Below, piece by piece: positions 1 to 8,792 of a stretch of DNA of 64,000 bases (the first letter of the stretch is position 1; every line of letters starts with the position of its first letter). The position numbers and the translations under genes were made by a program. Below the pieces are notes generated by a model that saw only the letters and a program-made list of their open reading frames with translations, was not told where the DNA came from and made no database searches. The stretch covers positions 372,001 to 436,000 of the forward strand of contig NZ_JAJTSZ010000004.1 of NCBI RefSeq assembly GCF_021440195.1. Direction: 5' to 3'. This DNA comes from Dyadobacter sp. CY356 (lineage in GTDB: Bacteria; Bacteroidota; Bacteroidia; Cytophagales; Spirosomataceae).

Positions 1-267
1 ATTAATGACTTGCAGAGAGATGCCCGTCGTCAAATTTCAATTGGTATAGAAAGAGGAACATTAAATCCACGCGAAGCATCTGCATTAATGCACGAATACG
101 AACGCATCGAAGCACGTGAAAGAAAATTCAGTCACCGCGGGGGTCTTAATCCAAGAGAAGAAAGAAATCTGATTCAGGATCTGGAGAGATTAATGGCTCA
201 AACCCGAAGCATGAGCAGCCGACGCAACAACGACAACTGGGCAAGAAACCCAAGAGGAAGATATTAA
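1..267 (+). CDS. C-terminal part of a basic, repeat-containing hypothetical protein (partial)
   Basis: The frame is open from the first base of the window, so the true start lies upstream; an in-frame TTG at 10 is not a convincing start. The visible 88 codons are rich in Arg and Glu and contain a two-fold internal repeat: RGTLNPREAS followed by a helical EYERIEARE stretch, then RGGLNPREER followed by DLERLMAQ. The tail (RRNNDNWARNPRGRY) is basic and probably disordered. I do not recognise the family. A clear intrinsic terminator follows 29 bp after the stop. Confidence 0.6.
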   Translation: MNDLQRDARRQISIGIERGTLNPREASALMHEYERIEARERKFSHRGGLNPREERNLIQDLERLMAQTRSMSSRRNNDNWARNPRGRY

Positions 268-295
268 AAATCAGTTGAAGGTTTAGGTAGTTTTG

Positions 296-330
296 AAAGG
301 CATTTCCTGGTTTTAGGAAATGCCTTTTTT
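296..330 (+). terminator. Rho-independent terminator
   Basis: A 12-bp perfect stem (AAAGGCATTTCC at 296-307 and GGAAATGCCTTT at 316-327) with an 8-base loop is followed by a T run. It lies just after the stop at 267 and also faces the end of the convergent acetyltransferase gene. Confidence 0.85.
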
Positions 331-345
331 AACATGATTTTCAAA

Positions 346-786
346 TTAAAAATACCTTACCAATTTTACATGCGACTTTTTAAATCCTTCTTTCTGATAA
401 AACCGATGGGCATTTTCCCTCATATTATTTGAAGTAACCTCAATTTGCTGAGCATTTTTACTCTTTGCAAAATCGATCAATTTTTCAACCAGTGCTTTTC
501 CAATTTCTTTGGAGCGATGCTGAGGGGATACATACATTTCCTGAATTTCGGCAACCATACAAACATGATGTAACAAAAGCTGGGTATGGCAACTACCCAT
601 GCCTACGGGTTCTCCGTCCAGTTCTGCAATCAAGTATCGGATTCGCTCCTGCGAAAGATTTGTATGAAAAACGTTATTAAAAGATTCACGATCGAGCTCT
701 TTGTCTTCCAAATCACAGATCATGTCGTAAACCGCTTCTTCATCTTTTACTGTGGCCGGCCGGATATTTAAATTTGAAATTACCAT
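346..786 (-). CDS. phnO: PhnO-like GNAT N-acetyltransferase
   Basis: This is a single-domain GNAT acetyltransferase of 146 aa, the usual size. From memory it resembles E. coli PhnO (aminoalkylphosphonate N-acetyltransferase) along its whole length: IRPAT near the start, AVYDMICDLE, LDGEPVGM, the LHHV stretch, EIQEMYV with the downstream acetyl-CoA loop, and a C-terminal AHRFYQKEGF. Such enzymes acetylate small amines with acetyl-CoA in the cytoplasm. No C-P lyase genes are nearby, so the substrate is unproven and phnO is a similarity label. The start codon lies one base after the stop of the oxidoreductase gene upstream, so the two are probably co-transcribed. Confidence 0.75.
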   Translation of the reverse strand: MVISNLNIRPATVKDEEAVYDMICDLEDKELDRESFNNVFHTNLSQERIRYLIAELDGEPVGMGSCHTQLLLHHVCMVAEIQEMYVSPQHRSKEIGKALVEKLIDFAKSKNAQQIEVTSNNMRENAHRFYQKEGFKKSHVKLVRYF

Positions 787-787
787 A

Positions 788-1450
788 TTAAAAATGCTGC
801 AACTCAGCAGAATTATGAATAAATACTCCCTTTTCAGGAAGCTGCGCCAGTTCTACTAATCCTCTTGCAACTTTTTCCGAATCAATTGCCGCATATTTTT
901 TTAACGGTCCGATCATAACCGGATCCAGAATTTTCGCTAACACTTCGCCAATTTTCTCCGCAAAACGCGCTTCTCCTCCCCGATCCCCCAAAAGAAGTGA
1001 CGGACGTAGAATATGCAGTGTATCATAATGCAGATCTGTGAGCTCTTTTTCAATTTCACCTTTTACCCGGTTATAAAAAATGAAAGATTTTGGATCAGCA
1101 CCCATGGAGGAAACGATCAGATATTTTGAAGACCCATTGAGTTTTCCTAAACGACCAATTTGTAACGGATACTGAAAATCAACTTTTTTAAAGGCATCTT
1201 CTGAACCAGCTTTTTTAATTGTAGTTCCCAGGCAGCAAAAAATATCATCAGCTTTAACCAGCGATGCATCCGGCTTGTCAAAATCAAAGAAAATCTCGTT
1301 CAGCTTTTCGTGTTTTATACCACTGGCTCTTCTGGTCAGTATTTTTATCTGGCTATATAATGGTGAAGCAAGCAAATAATTCAAAACCTGCTTTCCTACA
1401 AGGCCGGTAGCCCCGATAACCAAAGCTGTTTTATATGTTGAATAAGGCAT
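788..1450 (-). CDS. NAD(P)-binding Rossmann-fold oxidoreductase (HTATIP2/TIP30-like atypical SDR)
   Basis: The 220-aa protein starts with a dinucleotide-binding motif GATGLVG after TALVI. It has an SSMGAD strand and a YNRVKGE segment that matches the YxxxK active-site pair of extended or atypical short-chain dehydrogenases, and an FCCLGTT motif typical of the TIP30/HTATIP2 group. No transmembrane segment is seen. It is the first gene of a two-gene unit with the PhnO-like acetyltransferase. The substrate cannot be told from the sequence. Confidence 0.75.
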   Translation of the reverse strand: MPYSTYKTALVIGATGLVGKQVLNYLLASPLYSQIKILTRRASGIKHEKLNEIFFDFDKPDASLVKADDIFCCLGTTIKKAGSEDAFKKVDFQYPLQIGRLGKLNGSSKYLIVSSMGADPKSFIFYNRVKGEIEKELTDLHYDTLHILRPSLLLGDRGGEARFAEKIGEVLAKILDPVMIGPLKKYAAIDSEKVARGLVELAQLPEKGVFIHNSAELQHF

Positions 1451-1679
1451 GATGTAAGTTTTGGAAATTGCAATTTAAACAGTATACTGTTATGGTGACA
1501 ACTATCTTTTGCAAATTCTGCTTTCCTGCTTAAAATTTACAGCTTTACCTTACTAATCAACCTTAAAATGTAGAATTATATAATCAATAAAAGGTGTGAA
1601 ATACAAAGCCTGGCAATAATCATCATTTAATAGTCAAGGAACAATTATTGAAATATGGCTTGAAAAAATATTAGTAACC

Positions 1680-1904
1680 ATGGGCAAAGAACATAAAAAT
1701 ACGAATGTTGAAGGTGGATCACCGTCACACTCGGGACCAAAAAATCCTGAAAATGATTCTGTTTTGCAGGAAGATGATAGCAAAAAATCATCTCAGGAAA
1801 TTAAAAATGATTCGATCAATGAATCTGAGCGCGAAAATATGACTGATCAGCAAGGGTACAATGAAACTGATCCGAATGTACCGGTGAAGTCTGCGAAAGA
1901 ATAA
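1680..1904 (+). CDS. Small hydrophilic hypothetical protein
   Basis: This 74-aa frame starts with ATG and is very rich in Ser, Asn, Glu, Asp and Lys, with no hydrophobic core. It therefore looks intrinsically disordered, similar in composition to small stress or general-stress proteins of Bacteroidota. It stands alone between the divergent oxidoreductase and the convergent family 9 glycosidase. I recognise no family; the clean ATG and even amino-acid composition favour a real gene. Confidence 0.5.
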   Translation: MGKEHKNTNVEGGSPSHSGPKNPENDSVLQEDDSKKSSQEIKNDSINESERENMTDQQGYNETDPNVPVKSAKE

Positions 1905-1933
1905 ATAATCGTATACAGCATAATTAACAGACA

Positions 1934-2068
1934 TTATCACGGATTCTTTTGTAATGCTATCGTCAGCCGGCTTTCATCAATCAGATTAATGCAGAGAGTG
2001 GCATTCCGGACGACTGCCGACTGCTGATAGCCGAAAGCAAAATTGTCCTGCAATATAATTCGTGATAA
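1934..2068. repeat. Intergenic inverted-repeat element containing a 7-bp periodic GCYGANN repeat
   Basis: TTATCACGGATT (1934-1945) is an imperfect inverse of AATTCGTGATAA (2057-2068). Inside, GCTATCGTCAGCCGGC (about 1957-1972) is an imperfect inverse of the GCCGACTGCTGATAGC block at about 2016-2031, so the whole could fold back. The right inner arm belongs to the 7-bp periodic family GCYGANN found at five other gene borders in this window. Confidence 0.5.
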
Positions 2069-2083
2069 GGTCTGATAATTTTA

Positions 2084-3829
2084 TTATTTTCCAGACAATG
2101 CCTCAATTGCTGCCGCCAGATATACAAAAGGCGCATTCCAGTTTATAGCAATTTCATTTGAAGCATATGAGCAATCTGCATCTGCAAATGATTCATCTGC
2201 AAAATTATTTGGATAACCTGCACATTTATCTTGTTGACCAGGATTAGGGCCGCCGGATAATAGTCCGGGAACAGGTTCCACAATACCATCGGCTATGGAA
2301 GGCCGGTGATGCGGATGCATCACTTGTTTAGAACCAAAACCAGTCAGGAAAGAATAGCCAGTCGCATTTCTGCCTAGTATGTAATCCAGGTTACCCAAAG
2401 CGGCATGAAGATATTTCCTGTTTTTTGTTAATTTGTATGCCTGGATCAACGCAATTCCCTGATTGGATGCCACCGCGTTACTTCCCCAGGCAAAATCCTT
2501 TATATTTTTTCCCATGACAGTCTGATATGGCTGTTTTTCAAGATCCTTAATCAAATCATCAGAAAAATCGGTAACACTTTTTTTGATCGATCTTAAATAT
2601 TGCTGATCAACCGGCCCCAGTTGTTTTTCATTTCGGATCATCGTATAATATGCCAGTGCTTTTACCTGGCTCCATGATGGAAGTGGCATTGGCTTATCTG
2701 TTTCAAAAGAAATATTTTTAAGATAATCTTCATCTTTTGTTAGGATATACATTTCGCTGGCGGCCCAGATCCATTCGTCTTTTCCATCTTTATCTTCATA
2801 TCCGCCTGTGACAACATCGGGATCATAGGTTTTATTCATCTCGTTCTGATGATATCCCATGGCCGGATTTTTCCTGGCCCAGGCCCAACCTTTCAACGCA
2901 GCCGATTTGCAGGAATCAGAAAGTCCGGGCAACTCCTTTTCAAAGTTTTTTAACACTTTGGCAGACTGCGCCATAACGGCAACAAAATCCAGTGTAGCAA
3001 TCGTGTTTTTCTGAACCACATACCTTGGATTTTTACAGGCATCCGGCATGATCATTCCGTCAAATTTTGGATTAGTGAGCTTGTGATAAACCCCTCCGTC
3101 GCCGGGATCCTGCATGGTCATCATCCAACGGAAATTCCATAAAACTTCATCCAGTAAGTCCGGGACAGTATTGTTACTTTCAGGAATATTGGTTTTCAGG
3201 TTTTTAAAATAAGCGGGAAAATCCTCATAAACAGACAGCAAAGTCGCCATTGTAATTCCCGAGTTGACAATATATTTATTATAATCTCCTGCATCATACC
3301 AGCCTCCTGGCGAACTTATTACCGACCCTTCCGGTCTACCTGCCGAAACAGCAGATGGATGAATTAATACTTTGTCATCGGGATGCCCCTCAGCGCGGGC
3401 CCATTTCCCGGCAAATTTTTCGGGTAATGCAACTGAGGCTCTTTGGTAATAAAAACCGCGGATCGCTGCAATCGCCACGTTTTTATGAATTTCAGTTTTT
3501 ATTTCAAAAGGATAAGAAGTTCCGGCCTTGGGTACTTCCAGAATGTAATTTCCGGGTTTTTGAAAAGCAGAAAAATCCGCAATTCGTCCTGGTTTTCCTG
3601 AATATTGACTTTTACGGATTTCACCCAATTTTCCGGTAAAAACTACCTTTTTAGATTTACTGTCTTTCAGCACAAAATCTGTATTTTCTTCACCAACAAC
3701 TACCGCTATTTTGGAAGCAGCAGGATAAAAACCAATTTGATTCAGGCGAATATTTTCAGAGGAAGATTGTCCCATTGAACAATTTGCCAGAAAAGTCAGG
3801 AGCAGGGAATAGCAATATATTTTTTTCAA
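2084..3829 (-). CDS. Glycoside hydrolase family 9 (endoglucanase-type) with N-terminal Ig-like domain
   Basis: The 581-aa secreted protein has a signal peptide (about 1-21, ending near SMGQ). An N-terminal cellulase Ig-like domain (about 25-110; IRLNQIGFYP and a GNYILEVP strand) is followed by the (alpha/alpha)6 GH9 barrel. Key features of GH9 are present: the DAGD motif at 179-182 (catalytic base region), HPHHR at 505-509 and the catalytic acid Glu559 in NEIAINWN. GH9 enzymes cleave beta-1,4-glucans, sometimes xyloglucan or chitobiose, by inversion. A Cys at 17 lies in LANC, a poor lipobox, so lipidation is doubtful. The length is normal for the family. It stands alone, without a SusCD pair. 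Confidence 0.9.
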   Translation of the reverse strand: MKKIYCYSLLLTFLANCSMGQSSSENIRLNQIGFYPAASKIAVVVGEENTDFVLKDSKSKKVVFTGKLGEIRKSQYSGKPGRIADFSAFQKPGNYILEVPKAGTSYPFEIKTEIHKNVAIAAIRGFYYQRASVALPEKFAGKWARAEGHPDDKVLIHPSAVSAGRPEGSVISSPGGWYDAGDYNKYIVNSGITMATLLSVYEDFPAYFKNLKTNIPESNNTVPDLLDEVLWNFRWMMTMQDPGDGGVYHKLTNPKFDGMIMPDACKNPRYVVQKNTIATLDFVAVMAQSAKVLKNFEKELPGLSDSCKSAALKGWAWARKNPAMGYHQNEMNKTYDPDVVTGGYEDKDGKDEWIWAASEMYILTKDEDYLKNISFETDKPMPLPSWSQVKALAYYTMIRNEKQLGPVDQQYLRSIKKSVTDFSDDLIKDLEKQPYQTVMGKNIKDFAWGSNAVASNQGIALIQAYKLTKNRKYLHAALGNLDYILGRNATGYSFLTGFGSKQVMHPHHRPSIADGIVEPVPGLLSGGPNPGQQDKCAGYPNNFADESFADADCSYASNEIAINWNAPFVYLAAAIEALSGK

Positions 3830-3931
3830 AACGAAAGGACTGATTTATAGATTTGACAAAAGTTTACAGGTTATGAATCAAAGAAAAAAGGGCGAAATCC
3901 TTACTCATTTTGATTAGGAATCAAATATTTA

Positions 3932-3966
3932 AACAAAAAAAACAGATGACCGGAGTAGTCATCTGT
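3932..3966 (-). terminator. Rho-independent terminator for the Dabb-domain gene
   Basis: A 9-bp perfect stem (ACAGATGAC at 3942-3950, GTCATCTGT at 3958-3966) has a run of A on the plus strand on its left side (3934-3941), which reads as a U run on the minus strand. It lies 30 bp after the stop of the gene ending at 3997. Confidence 0.75.
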
Positions 3967-3996
3967 GTAAAAATATCTTAGCAAAAGTCTGATTTT

Positions 3997-4410
3997 TCAG
4001 CTTACTTTCTTTGGCCCTACCGAGTCATAAATGACAACCTTCTCCCACAAGTGCGCGTAATTGTTACGGAACTCATCATGAATAGGATGTGTCTGGTATA
4101 ATTCTTCTTCAATAATATTTTTGAAAAAACACATCCAGGAAAAAGTATAATCTTTAACAATTACTGAACGGTTTGTAGATGCCGGCTTACCAATATTGAC
4201 ATACTGGATCTGTGGTACTTTGGCAAGTTTTTTCAACCCTTCCAAAAGTTTGGCTTCATCCTGAGCGTTGTTAGGATCTTTCAGATAAAAAAGCACATGA
4301 TGTATAAAAAGCTCACTAACTCTTTCCGGCTCAGCAGCAAGTGGTGAAATGGATACCAATGATGCTAATCCGGCGTTTTGTAAAAATTTGCGTCTTGATG
4401 AATCTTCCAT
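3997..4410 (-). CDS. Tat-exported Dabb (stress-responsive A/B barrel) domain protein
   Basis: The 137-aa protein has a twin-arginine leader (SRRKFLQNAG followed by a hydrophobic stretch to about residue 25), so it is probably exported folded. The rest is a Dabb ferredoxin-like barrel: FIHHVLFYLKDP at the first strand, KLLEGLKKLAKVP helix, YTFSWMCFF, and a HPIHDEFRNNY segment near the end with the typical His residues. Dabb proteins dimerise and some act on polyketides or aldehydes; no activity can be assigned here. It is transcribed alone and followed by a terminator. Confidence 0.75.
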   Translation of the reverse strand: MEDSSRRKFLQNAGLASLVSISPLAAEPERVSELFIHHVLFYLKDPNNAQDEAKLLEGLKKLAKVPQIQYVNIGKPASTNRSVIVKDYTFSWMCFFKNIIEEELYQTHPIHDEFRNNYAHLWEKVVIYDSVGPKKVS

Positions 4411-4437
4411 GTTTTGGGTGTAAGTGGATAAATTAAT

Positions 4438-4860
4438 TCAATTATTCTCTCTGATCTTTAAAAAACTATCAGGTGTCAGTACTGCCATTTTACTATTTTT
4501 GTAATCTTTAACATTTCTGGTGATCAGAACATTTATCTCGTTATGATCAGCAGCTGAAAAATTCTGTAAAGCATCTTCAAAATCAGAAAAGTCTGAATTC
4601 AATGCTTGTAATACTGTATTTTTCCCCATTGTAAGCACATCTGTAATTTGGAATAACAATTTAAGCTTATCTGTAACGTAGTTATGACTGGCCATTTTTA
4701 TTAGCAAATAGTAGACATTGCTGTATATCAGTGGTGTCACAAATCCCTGAACTTCACCAGATTCCAGCAAAGAAAATATCTTCACGGCATTATCAGAAAA
4801 CGGTTGGCGCTCAAAGAAGAAATCTAAAATAATATCCGTATCAATTATTACTTTCCTCAC
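4438..4860 (-). CDS. PIN-domain toxin (VapC-like ribonuclease)
   Basis: The 140-aa PIN-domain protein begins IIDTDIILDFF, which carries the first catalytic aspartates, has an internal SDFEDAL stretch with acidic residues, and ends with an ITRNVKDY segment carrying the last conserved Asp. PIN toxins cleave RNA with Mg2+. The apparent start is GTG at 4858-4860, one base after the stop of the upstream antitoxin gene, which is the usual antitoxin-then-toxin order. The target RNA is unknown. Confidence 0.8.
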   Translation of the reverse strand: MRKVIIDTDIILDFFFERQPFSDNAVKIFSLLESGEVQGFVTPLIYSNVYYLLIKMASHNYVTDKLKLLFQITDVLTMGKNTVLQALNSDFSDFEDALQNFSAADHNEINVLITRNVKDYKNSKMAVLTPDSFLKIRENN

Positions 4861-4861
4861 T

Positions 4862-5110
4862 TTACAAGTATTTTTCGGATAAACCTTTTATTAATTCTTC
4901 CTTGTAATCAAAATCTGCCGGTGCCTTAAATGATCCTTTTAAGGCCTTAACAATAGGAGTCAGTTCTGTTGGTTTTTCTTTTGAATCTGCAATTACAGCC
5001 TTTAAATAATTTTCAACAAGATCCGACAAACTCCTGCCTTCTTGTCTGGCATATTTTTTAGCTTGGTCAATAACCGAATCTTCGATAGTTAATGTCAATT
5101 TTGTGTTCAT
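4862..5110 (-). CDS. Antitoxin of the PIN-toxin pair (ribbon-helix-helix-like, DUF6364-type)
   Basis: This 82-aa protein has an N-terminal LTLTIEDSVIDQAKKYA strand-helix and a second GRSLSDLVENYL helix, as in ribbon-helix-helix DNA-binding antitoxins. The C-terminal half is acidic and lysine-rich and probably wraps the toxin. It precedes the PIN gene by one base. Such antitoxins usually repress their own promoter; two ACACGT-containing boxes lie just upstream at 5147-5157 and 5171-5180. Confidence 0.75.
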   Translation of the reverse strand: MNTKLTLTIEDSVIDQAKKYARQEGRSLSDLVENYLKAVIADSKEKPTELTPIVKALKGSFKAPADFDYKEELIKGLSEKYL

Positions 5111-5146
5111 GCCTATGTTGTTTATCGTTTAGCAATTTAAAAAATC

Positions 5147-5180
5147 ACACGTGTATAAACAAAAATAAAAACACGTATAT
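5147..5180. promoter_or_regulatory. Possible operator of the toxin-antitoxin pair
   Basis: The palindrome ACACGTGT followed by ATA (5147-5157) is repeated in the same direction as ACACGTATAT (5171-5180), 24 bp apart, so on similar faces of the helix. It lies 37-70 bp upstream of the antitoxin start. A direct repeat of a short palindromic core is what a ribbon-helix-helix repressor would bind. This is inference only. Confidence 0.3.
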
Positions 5181-5189
5181 TTTTTCAAA

Positions 5190-5735
5190 TCATTTTGAGG
5201 TCATCGAGATTAACTCATTAACCGTTTTCCAATTCCTCGTCGTAGCAGTTACTTTCAATTTATTTTCAAAAAAATTATTGGTCAGTTTCGTTTTACCGTA
5301 ACCGTTTGGACAAAACAGATAAATTACTTTTCCGTCCAAAATCCATTCATCAGGTAGAAACCGAGCTGTTTCTTTTAATTTTTCTATATGATCAATATTT
5401 GGTATGGCAGCAAGAAAAGTTACATGCAATTTGGTCACATCTTCATTTCTTCCTGTCAAAAAAGGATTATGCTGCCGGACATCTTTCAATTCTTTTTCTT
5501 CCAAAACAATAACAGGAACTGAGAAAGAGAAGGTTTTCTGAATAACATCATGAATTAAGTTTTCAAAATCCCGCTCCTCTCCCGGACTGGCGTCAAATAC
5601 GATATTTCCGCTTTGAATATAGGTCCTGACGTTTTCAAATGGTAATGTTTCGAACATCGTTTTTAACTCCGCCATTTTGATCATATGATGACCGGAGACA
5701 TTAATTCCTCTTAAAATCGCGATGTAGGTTTTCAT
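5190..5735 (-). CDS. DUF1697 family protein
   Basis: The 181-aa protein matches DUF1697 by its N terminus TYIAILRGINVSGHHMIKMAEL, the internal YIQSGNIVFD, and the conserved C-terminal YLFCPNGYGKTKLTNNFFE, followed by TTRNWKTVNEL. The family length is typically 170-185 aa. It is cytoplasmic and its biochemical function is not established. It is transcribed toward the toxin-antitoxin pair. Confidence 0.85.
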   Translation of the reverse strand: MKTYIAILRGINVSGHHMIKMAELKTMFETLPFENVRTYIQSGNIVFDASPGEERDFENLIHDVIQKTFSFSVPVIVLEEKELKDVRQHNPFLTGRNEDVTKLHVTFLAAIPNIDHIEKLKETARFLPDEWILDGKVIYLFCPNGYGKTKLTNNFFENKLKVTATTRNWKTVNELISMTSK

Positions 5736-5846
5736 TTTCTCTTAAAATATGTCTCATTCTTTTCTGAATTCAATTATCCAACAGAAAAGTATAATTTATT
5801 GAAAAGTTTCTTCTTCACATGCATTCAATTTAATCAAACCAATGAT

Positions 5847-6287
5847 ATGATTACGAAGAGAGATATTACCGTTGCAGCAATTACTATGGGTTTAACGATG
5901 TCATTTGTCATTGCCAATTCCAAAATGGCCAACCTTGATTCTTCCATTTTTGATTGGAACGATATCCCGGTCAAAGAAACCAAAACAGGTTCTGTCCGTA
6001 CTTTTTTCCGTTCTTCAACTGCCACACTTGATGAACTTGAATGTCACGTAACGACATTAAATACCGGCGAATCTTCTCACCCGCCTCACAAACATCCGGA
6101 AGAGGAAGTGATCATCATCAAAGAAGGAACGCTGGAAGCTTTGGTCAATGGCAATATGAAACGTGTTGGCCCGGGTTCCGTAGTTTTCCAGGCTTCCAAC
6201 CAAATGCATTCGATTAAAAATGTTGGCAGCACACCCGCAACTTATCACGTGTTCAGCTGGCATTCGCCGGGAACTATGAAAAAATAA
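5847..6287 (+). CDS. Cupin-domain protein with N-terminal signal/anchor
   Basis: The ATG at 5847 (MITKRDITV) gives 146 aa; a longer frame would need a TTG at 5799 and adds an unlikely extension. A hydrophobic segment (about 6-22) suggests export or membrane anchoring. The cupin barrel shows HPPHKHPEEEVIIIKEG (metal-binding His/His/Glu motif 1) and a second motif with PGSVVFQASNQMHSIKN. The function of this small cupin is unknown. It is convergent with the barrel protein downstream, with 17 bp between them. Confidence 0.8.
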   Translation: MITKRDITVAAITMGLTMSFVIANSKMANLDSSIFDWNDIPVKETKTGSVRTFFRSSTATLDELECHVTTLNTGESSHPPHKHPEEEVIIIKEGTLEALVNGNMKRVGPGSVVFQASNQMHSIKNVGSTPATYHVFSWHSPGTMKK

Positions 6288-6304
6288 TGCTGCTGATGAT
6301 TAGT

Positions 6305-7132
6305 TTAAAACCGGAATCCAAAATTAAACGCGAATTCACCAATTACACTCACGTCATTATTGGAATAGAAAAAACTGGATGATGAATTTTGACGATCAAT
6401 ATAGCGCATACCCAAACCACCGTTAATACCTAAGTTGATGCGCGATGTAATTTGAAAGTTCAAATAATTATTAACAACCAGCCCTAATCGAAAACGACTG
6501 CTTTCTACTGTATTATAATAGCCACCACCGTTTGGATAAGATACGTAGTTGCTATAAGTATCTTTGACAAAACCAGTCACAATGTTCGGACCAACGGCAT
6601 AAGTAACTTTACGCTGACCAAAAGGATAAATTTTTACGCCTGGTGATATATAAAAATTGGTAAGATATTTCGCATTTGATCCGATAAGCGGATCGTAAAT
6701 ATTGTAGTCGTGAAAGATGAATGAAACCGGTAAAATAATTCCTATGTGCTGGCCATTTCCTACCAATCGCTCATAGCTGAATCCAAAGCCAGGTCCTGAA
6801 TCCAATGCTTTGAATGGTGAAATTGTTAAAATATTTCTACCATATTCAATGTTGTCAACTCTTGGCCGAACAGATTGATCCTTTGCAACGGGACGGTCGC
6901 TTATTACAAAAGTTTCACCATTGCCAAATACAATGTGACTAAGTTCTCCTTTGCGGATTACAAATTTGGCACTATTGGGTTCCGGATTAATCTGGTACCG
7001 TACTTCCCTCACGCCCACTTCTGTCACTTTACCTTCAATAATAACTCCGTTTTTCTTGATCAGTTTATCCTGAGCCTGTAACGAAATGGTGAATACTGCC
7101 GCAAAAAGCAGCGTTAAAAAAGTACGTTTCAT
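6305..7132 (-). CDS. Outer-membrane beta-barrel-type protein
   Basis: The start is placed at the ATG of MKRTFLTLLF (an upstream TTG-like extension of two codons is less likely). A signal peptide ends at SLQAQ. An N-terminal region (about 22-75; KKNGVIIEGKVTEVGVREVRY) resembles small beta domains found before Bacteroidota barrels. The rest has alternating aromatic beta strands and ends in FNFGFRF, whose terminal Phe fits recognition by the BAM complex. It is predicted to lie in the outer membrane; its role is unknown. Confidence 0.65.
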   Translation of the reverse strand: MKRTFLTLLFAAVFTISLQAQDKLIKKNGVIIEGKVTEVGVREVRYQINPEPNSAKFVIRKGELSHIVFGNGETFVISDRPVAKDQSVRPRVDNIEYGRNILTISPFKALDSGPGFGFSYERLVGNGQHIGIILPVSFIFHDYNIYDPLIGSNAKYLTNFYISPGVKIYPFGQRKVTYAVGPNIVTGFVKDTYSNYVSYPNGGGYYNTVESSRFRLGLVVNNYLNFQITSRINLGINGGLGMRYIDRQNSSSSFFYSNNDVSVIGEFAFNFGFRF

Positions 7133-7318
7133 GATCATGGTTTTTTAAATGGCTAATGTATATGCAAAGTAATCATAAAACGGTTACATCGAAAACAAAA
7201 CTTAATGAACCATAAAAAAGTGATTACTGTTATCAAGGGAACCCAAAAAGGTTTCGTAATACAATTCCGGCTCTGTTTATATTTAATCCTATACACATGG
7301 GCAGCTTAAAACAACCAA

Positions 7319-8461
7319 ATGACATTTCAAGAATTAAACCTCATTGAGCCAATTACAAAGGCTCTGACAGAAGAAGGATACACAACTCCCACGCCAATCC
7401 AGGCAAAAGCGATTCCTCTTATTTTACAGCATAGAGACTTACTGGGTTGCGCGCAAACGGGCACAGGAAAAACCGCAGCTTTCGCGATTCCGATGCTTCA
7501 GATATTAGAAGAAAAAGCAAAAAGTAAAAACGAAAAAGGGCCGATCCGTGCACTTATTCTTACGCCAACACGCGAACTGGCGATCCAGATTGGTGAAAGT
7601 TTTACGGCGTATGGCCGTTTTACAAATATTACACATACCGTAATTTTTGGCGGAGTTGGCCAAAAGCCACAGACAGATGCGCTTAGAAGAGGTGTTGATA
7701 TTTTGATTGCTACGCCAGGACGTTTACTGGATCTTATCAATCAGGGTTTTGTGCATTTGAAACAATTGGAAATCTTTGTTTTGGATGAAGCAGACCGTAT
7801 GCTCGACATGGGTTTTGTGCATGATGTTAAAAAGATTTTGAAACTTCTGCCTGCTAAACGCCAGTCGCTGTTTTTCTCTGCCACCATGCCTCCGGTCATT
7901 ATGACTTTGGCCGACACTATTCTTTCAAATCCTGCAAAAGTGGAGGTTACTCCGGTTTCTTCTACGGCAGATACAATAAAACAATCGGTTTATTTTGTTG
8001 ATAAATCAGACAAAAACAATCTGCTTTTACATATCCTTAATGATGATACAATAGCAACTGCGCTTGTTTTCACAAGAACAAAACATGGGGCCGATAAAGT
8101 TGTGAAGGTATTGCGTAAAGCAGGCGTTACGTCAGAAGCAATTCACGGAAATAAATCACAAAATGCCCGTCAGAATGCTTTAAAGAATTTTAAAAGTCAG
8201 ACAACACGTGTTTTAGTGGCAACGGATATCGCTGCGCGTGGTATTGATGTGGATGATCTGACACACGTGATTAATTACGAAATCCCGAATATTCCTGAAA
8301 CTTATGTACACAGAATTGGCCGTACAGGTCGTGCTGGTGCAAAAGGTACAGCATTTTCATTCTGTGATCTGGATGAAAAAACGTATTTGAAAGATATTCA
8401 TAAACTGATCAATAAAAATATCCCGGTTATCAAAGATCATCCTTATTCAAACGGAAGATAA
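7319..8461 (+). CDS. rhlE: DEAD-box ATP-dependent RNA helicase (RhlE type)
   Basis: All helicase motifs are present: Q motif ([12 protein letters not shown]), motif I AQTGTGKT (45-52), [19 protein letters not shown]-like DEAD at 156-159, [17 protein letters not shown], and [10 protein letters not shown]. The protein is 380 aa, a core without the long basic tail common in RhlE, so its RNA specificity may be limited. RhlE helicases unwind short RNA duplexes in ribosome assembly and RNA decay. A rhodanese gene follows 18 bp downstream and is probably co-transcribed. Confidence 0.9.
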   Translation: MTFQELNLIEPITKALTEEGYTTPTPIQAKAIPLILQHRDLLGCAQTGTGKTAAFAIPMLQILEEKAKSKNEKGPIRALILTPTRELAIQIGESFTAYGRFTNITHTVIFGGVGQKPQTDALRRGVDILIATPGRLLDLINQGFVHLKQLEIFVLDEADRMLDMGFVHDVKKILKLLPAKRQSLFFSATMPPVIMTLADTILSNPAKVEVTPVSSTADTIKQSVYFVDKSDKNNLLLHILNDDTIATALVFTRTKHGADKVVKVLRKAGVTSEAIHGNKSQNARQNALKNFKSQTTRVLVATDIAARGIDVDDLTHVINYEIPNIPETYVHRIGRTGRAGAKGTAFSFCDLDEKTYLKDIHKLINKNIPVIKDHPYSNGR

Positions 8462-8479
8462 TTGTAGCCGGATTCTCTA

Positions 8480-8785
8480 ATGTATAAAAATACATATACC
8501 GACATCAGTCTATCCGAAATGCACGAGCTTCGGAAACAACCTGATTGCGTGGTTGTTGATGTTCGTGAAAGTTGGGAATTTGAAGAATTTAATGAAGGAG
8601 GAATTAACATTCCTTTGGCAGAAATCCGCCAGCAGAGAAATCTGCTGTCGGATTTTCAATATATCGTTGTTTTATGTACAAATGGCGTAAGAAGTAAAGT
8701 AGCCGCTCTTGATTTTTGCCGCATTCCTGAATGGAACGATAAGAAGATTTTCCATTTACATGGAGGAATTCTGGAAGCAGAATGA
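8480..8785 (+). CDS. Single-domain rhodanese-like protein
   Basis: The 101-aa protein is a lone rhodanese domain: CVVVDVRESWEFEEFNEGGINIPL at the front, and the active-site loop CTNGVRS with the catalytic Cys near residue 72. Single-domain rhodaneses carry persulfide sulfur to acceptors. It lies 18 bp after rhlE and ends 7 bp from the convergent dapF stop. Confidence 0.85.
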   Translation: MYKNTYTDISLSEMHELRKQPDCVVVDVRESWEFEEFNEGGINIPLAEIRQQRNLLSDFQYIVVLCTNGVRSKVAALDFCRIPEWNDKKIFHLHGGILEAE

Positions 8786-8792
8786 TAGTAAC

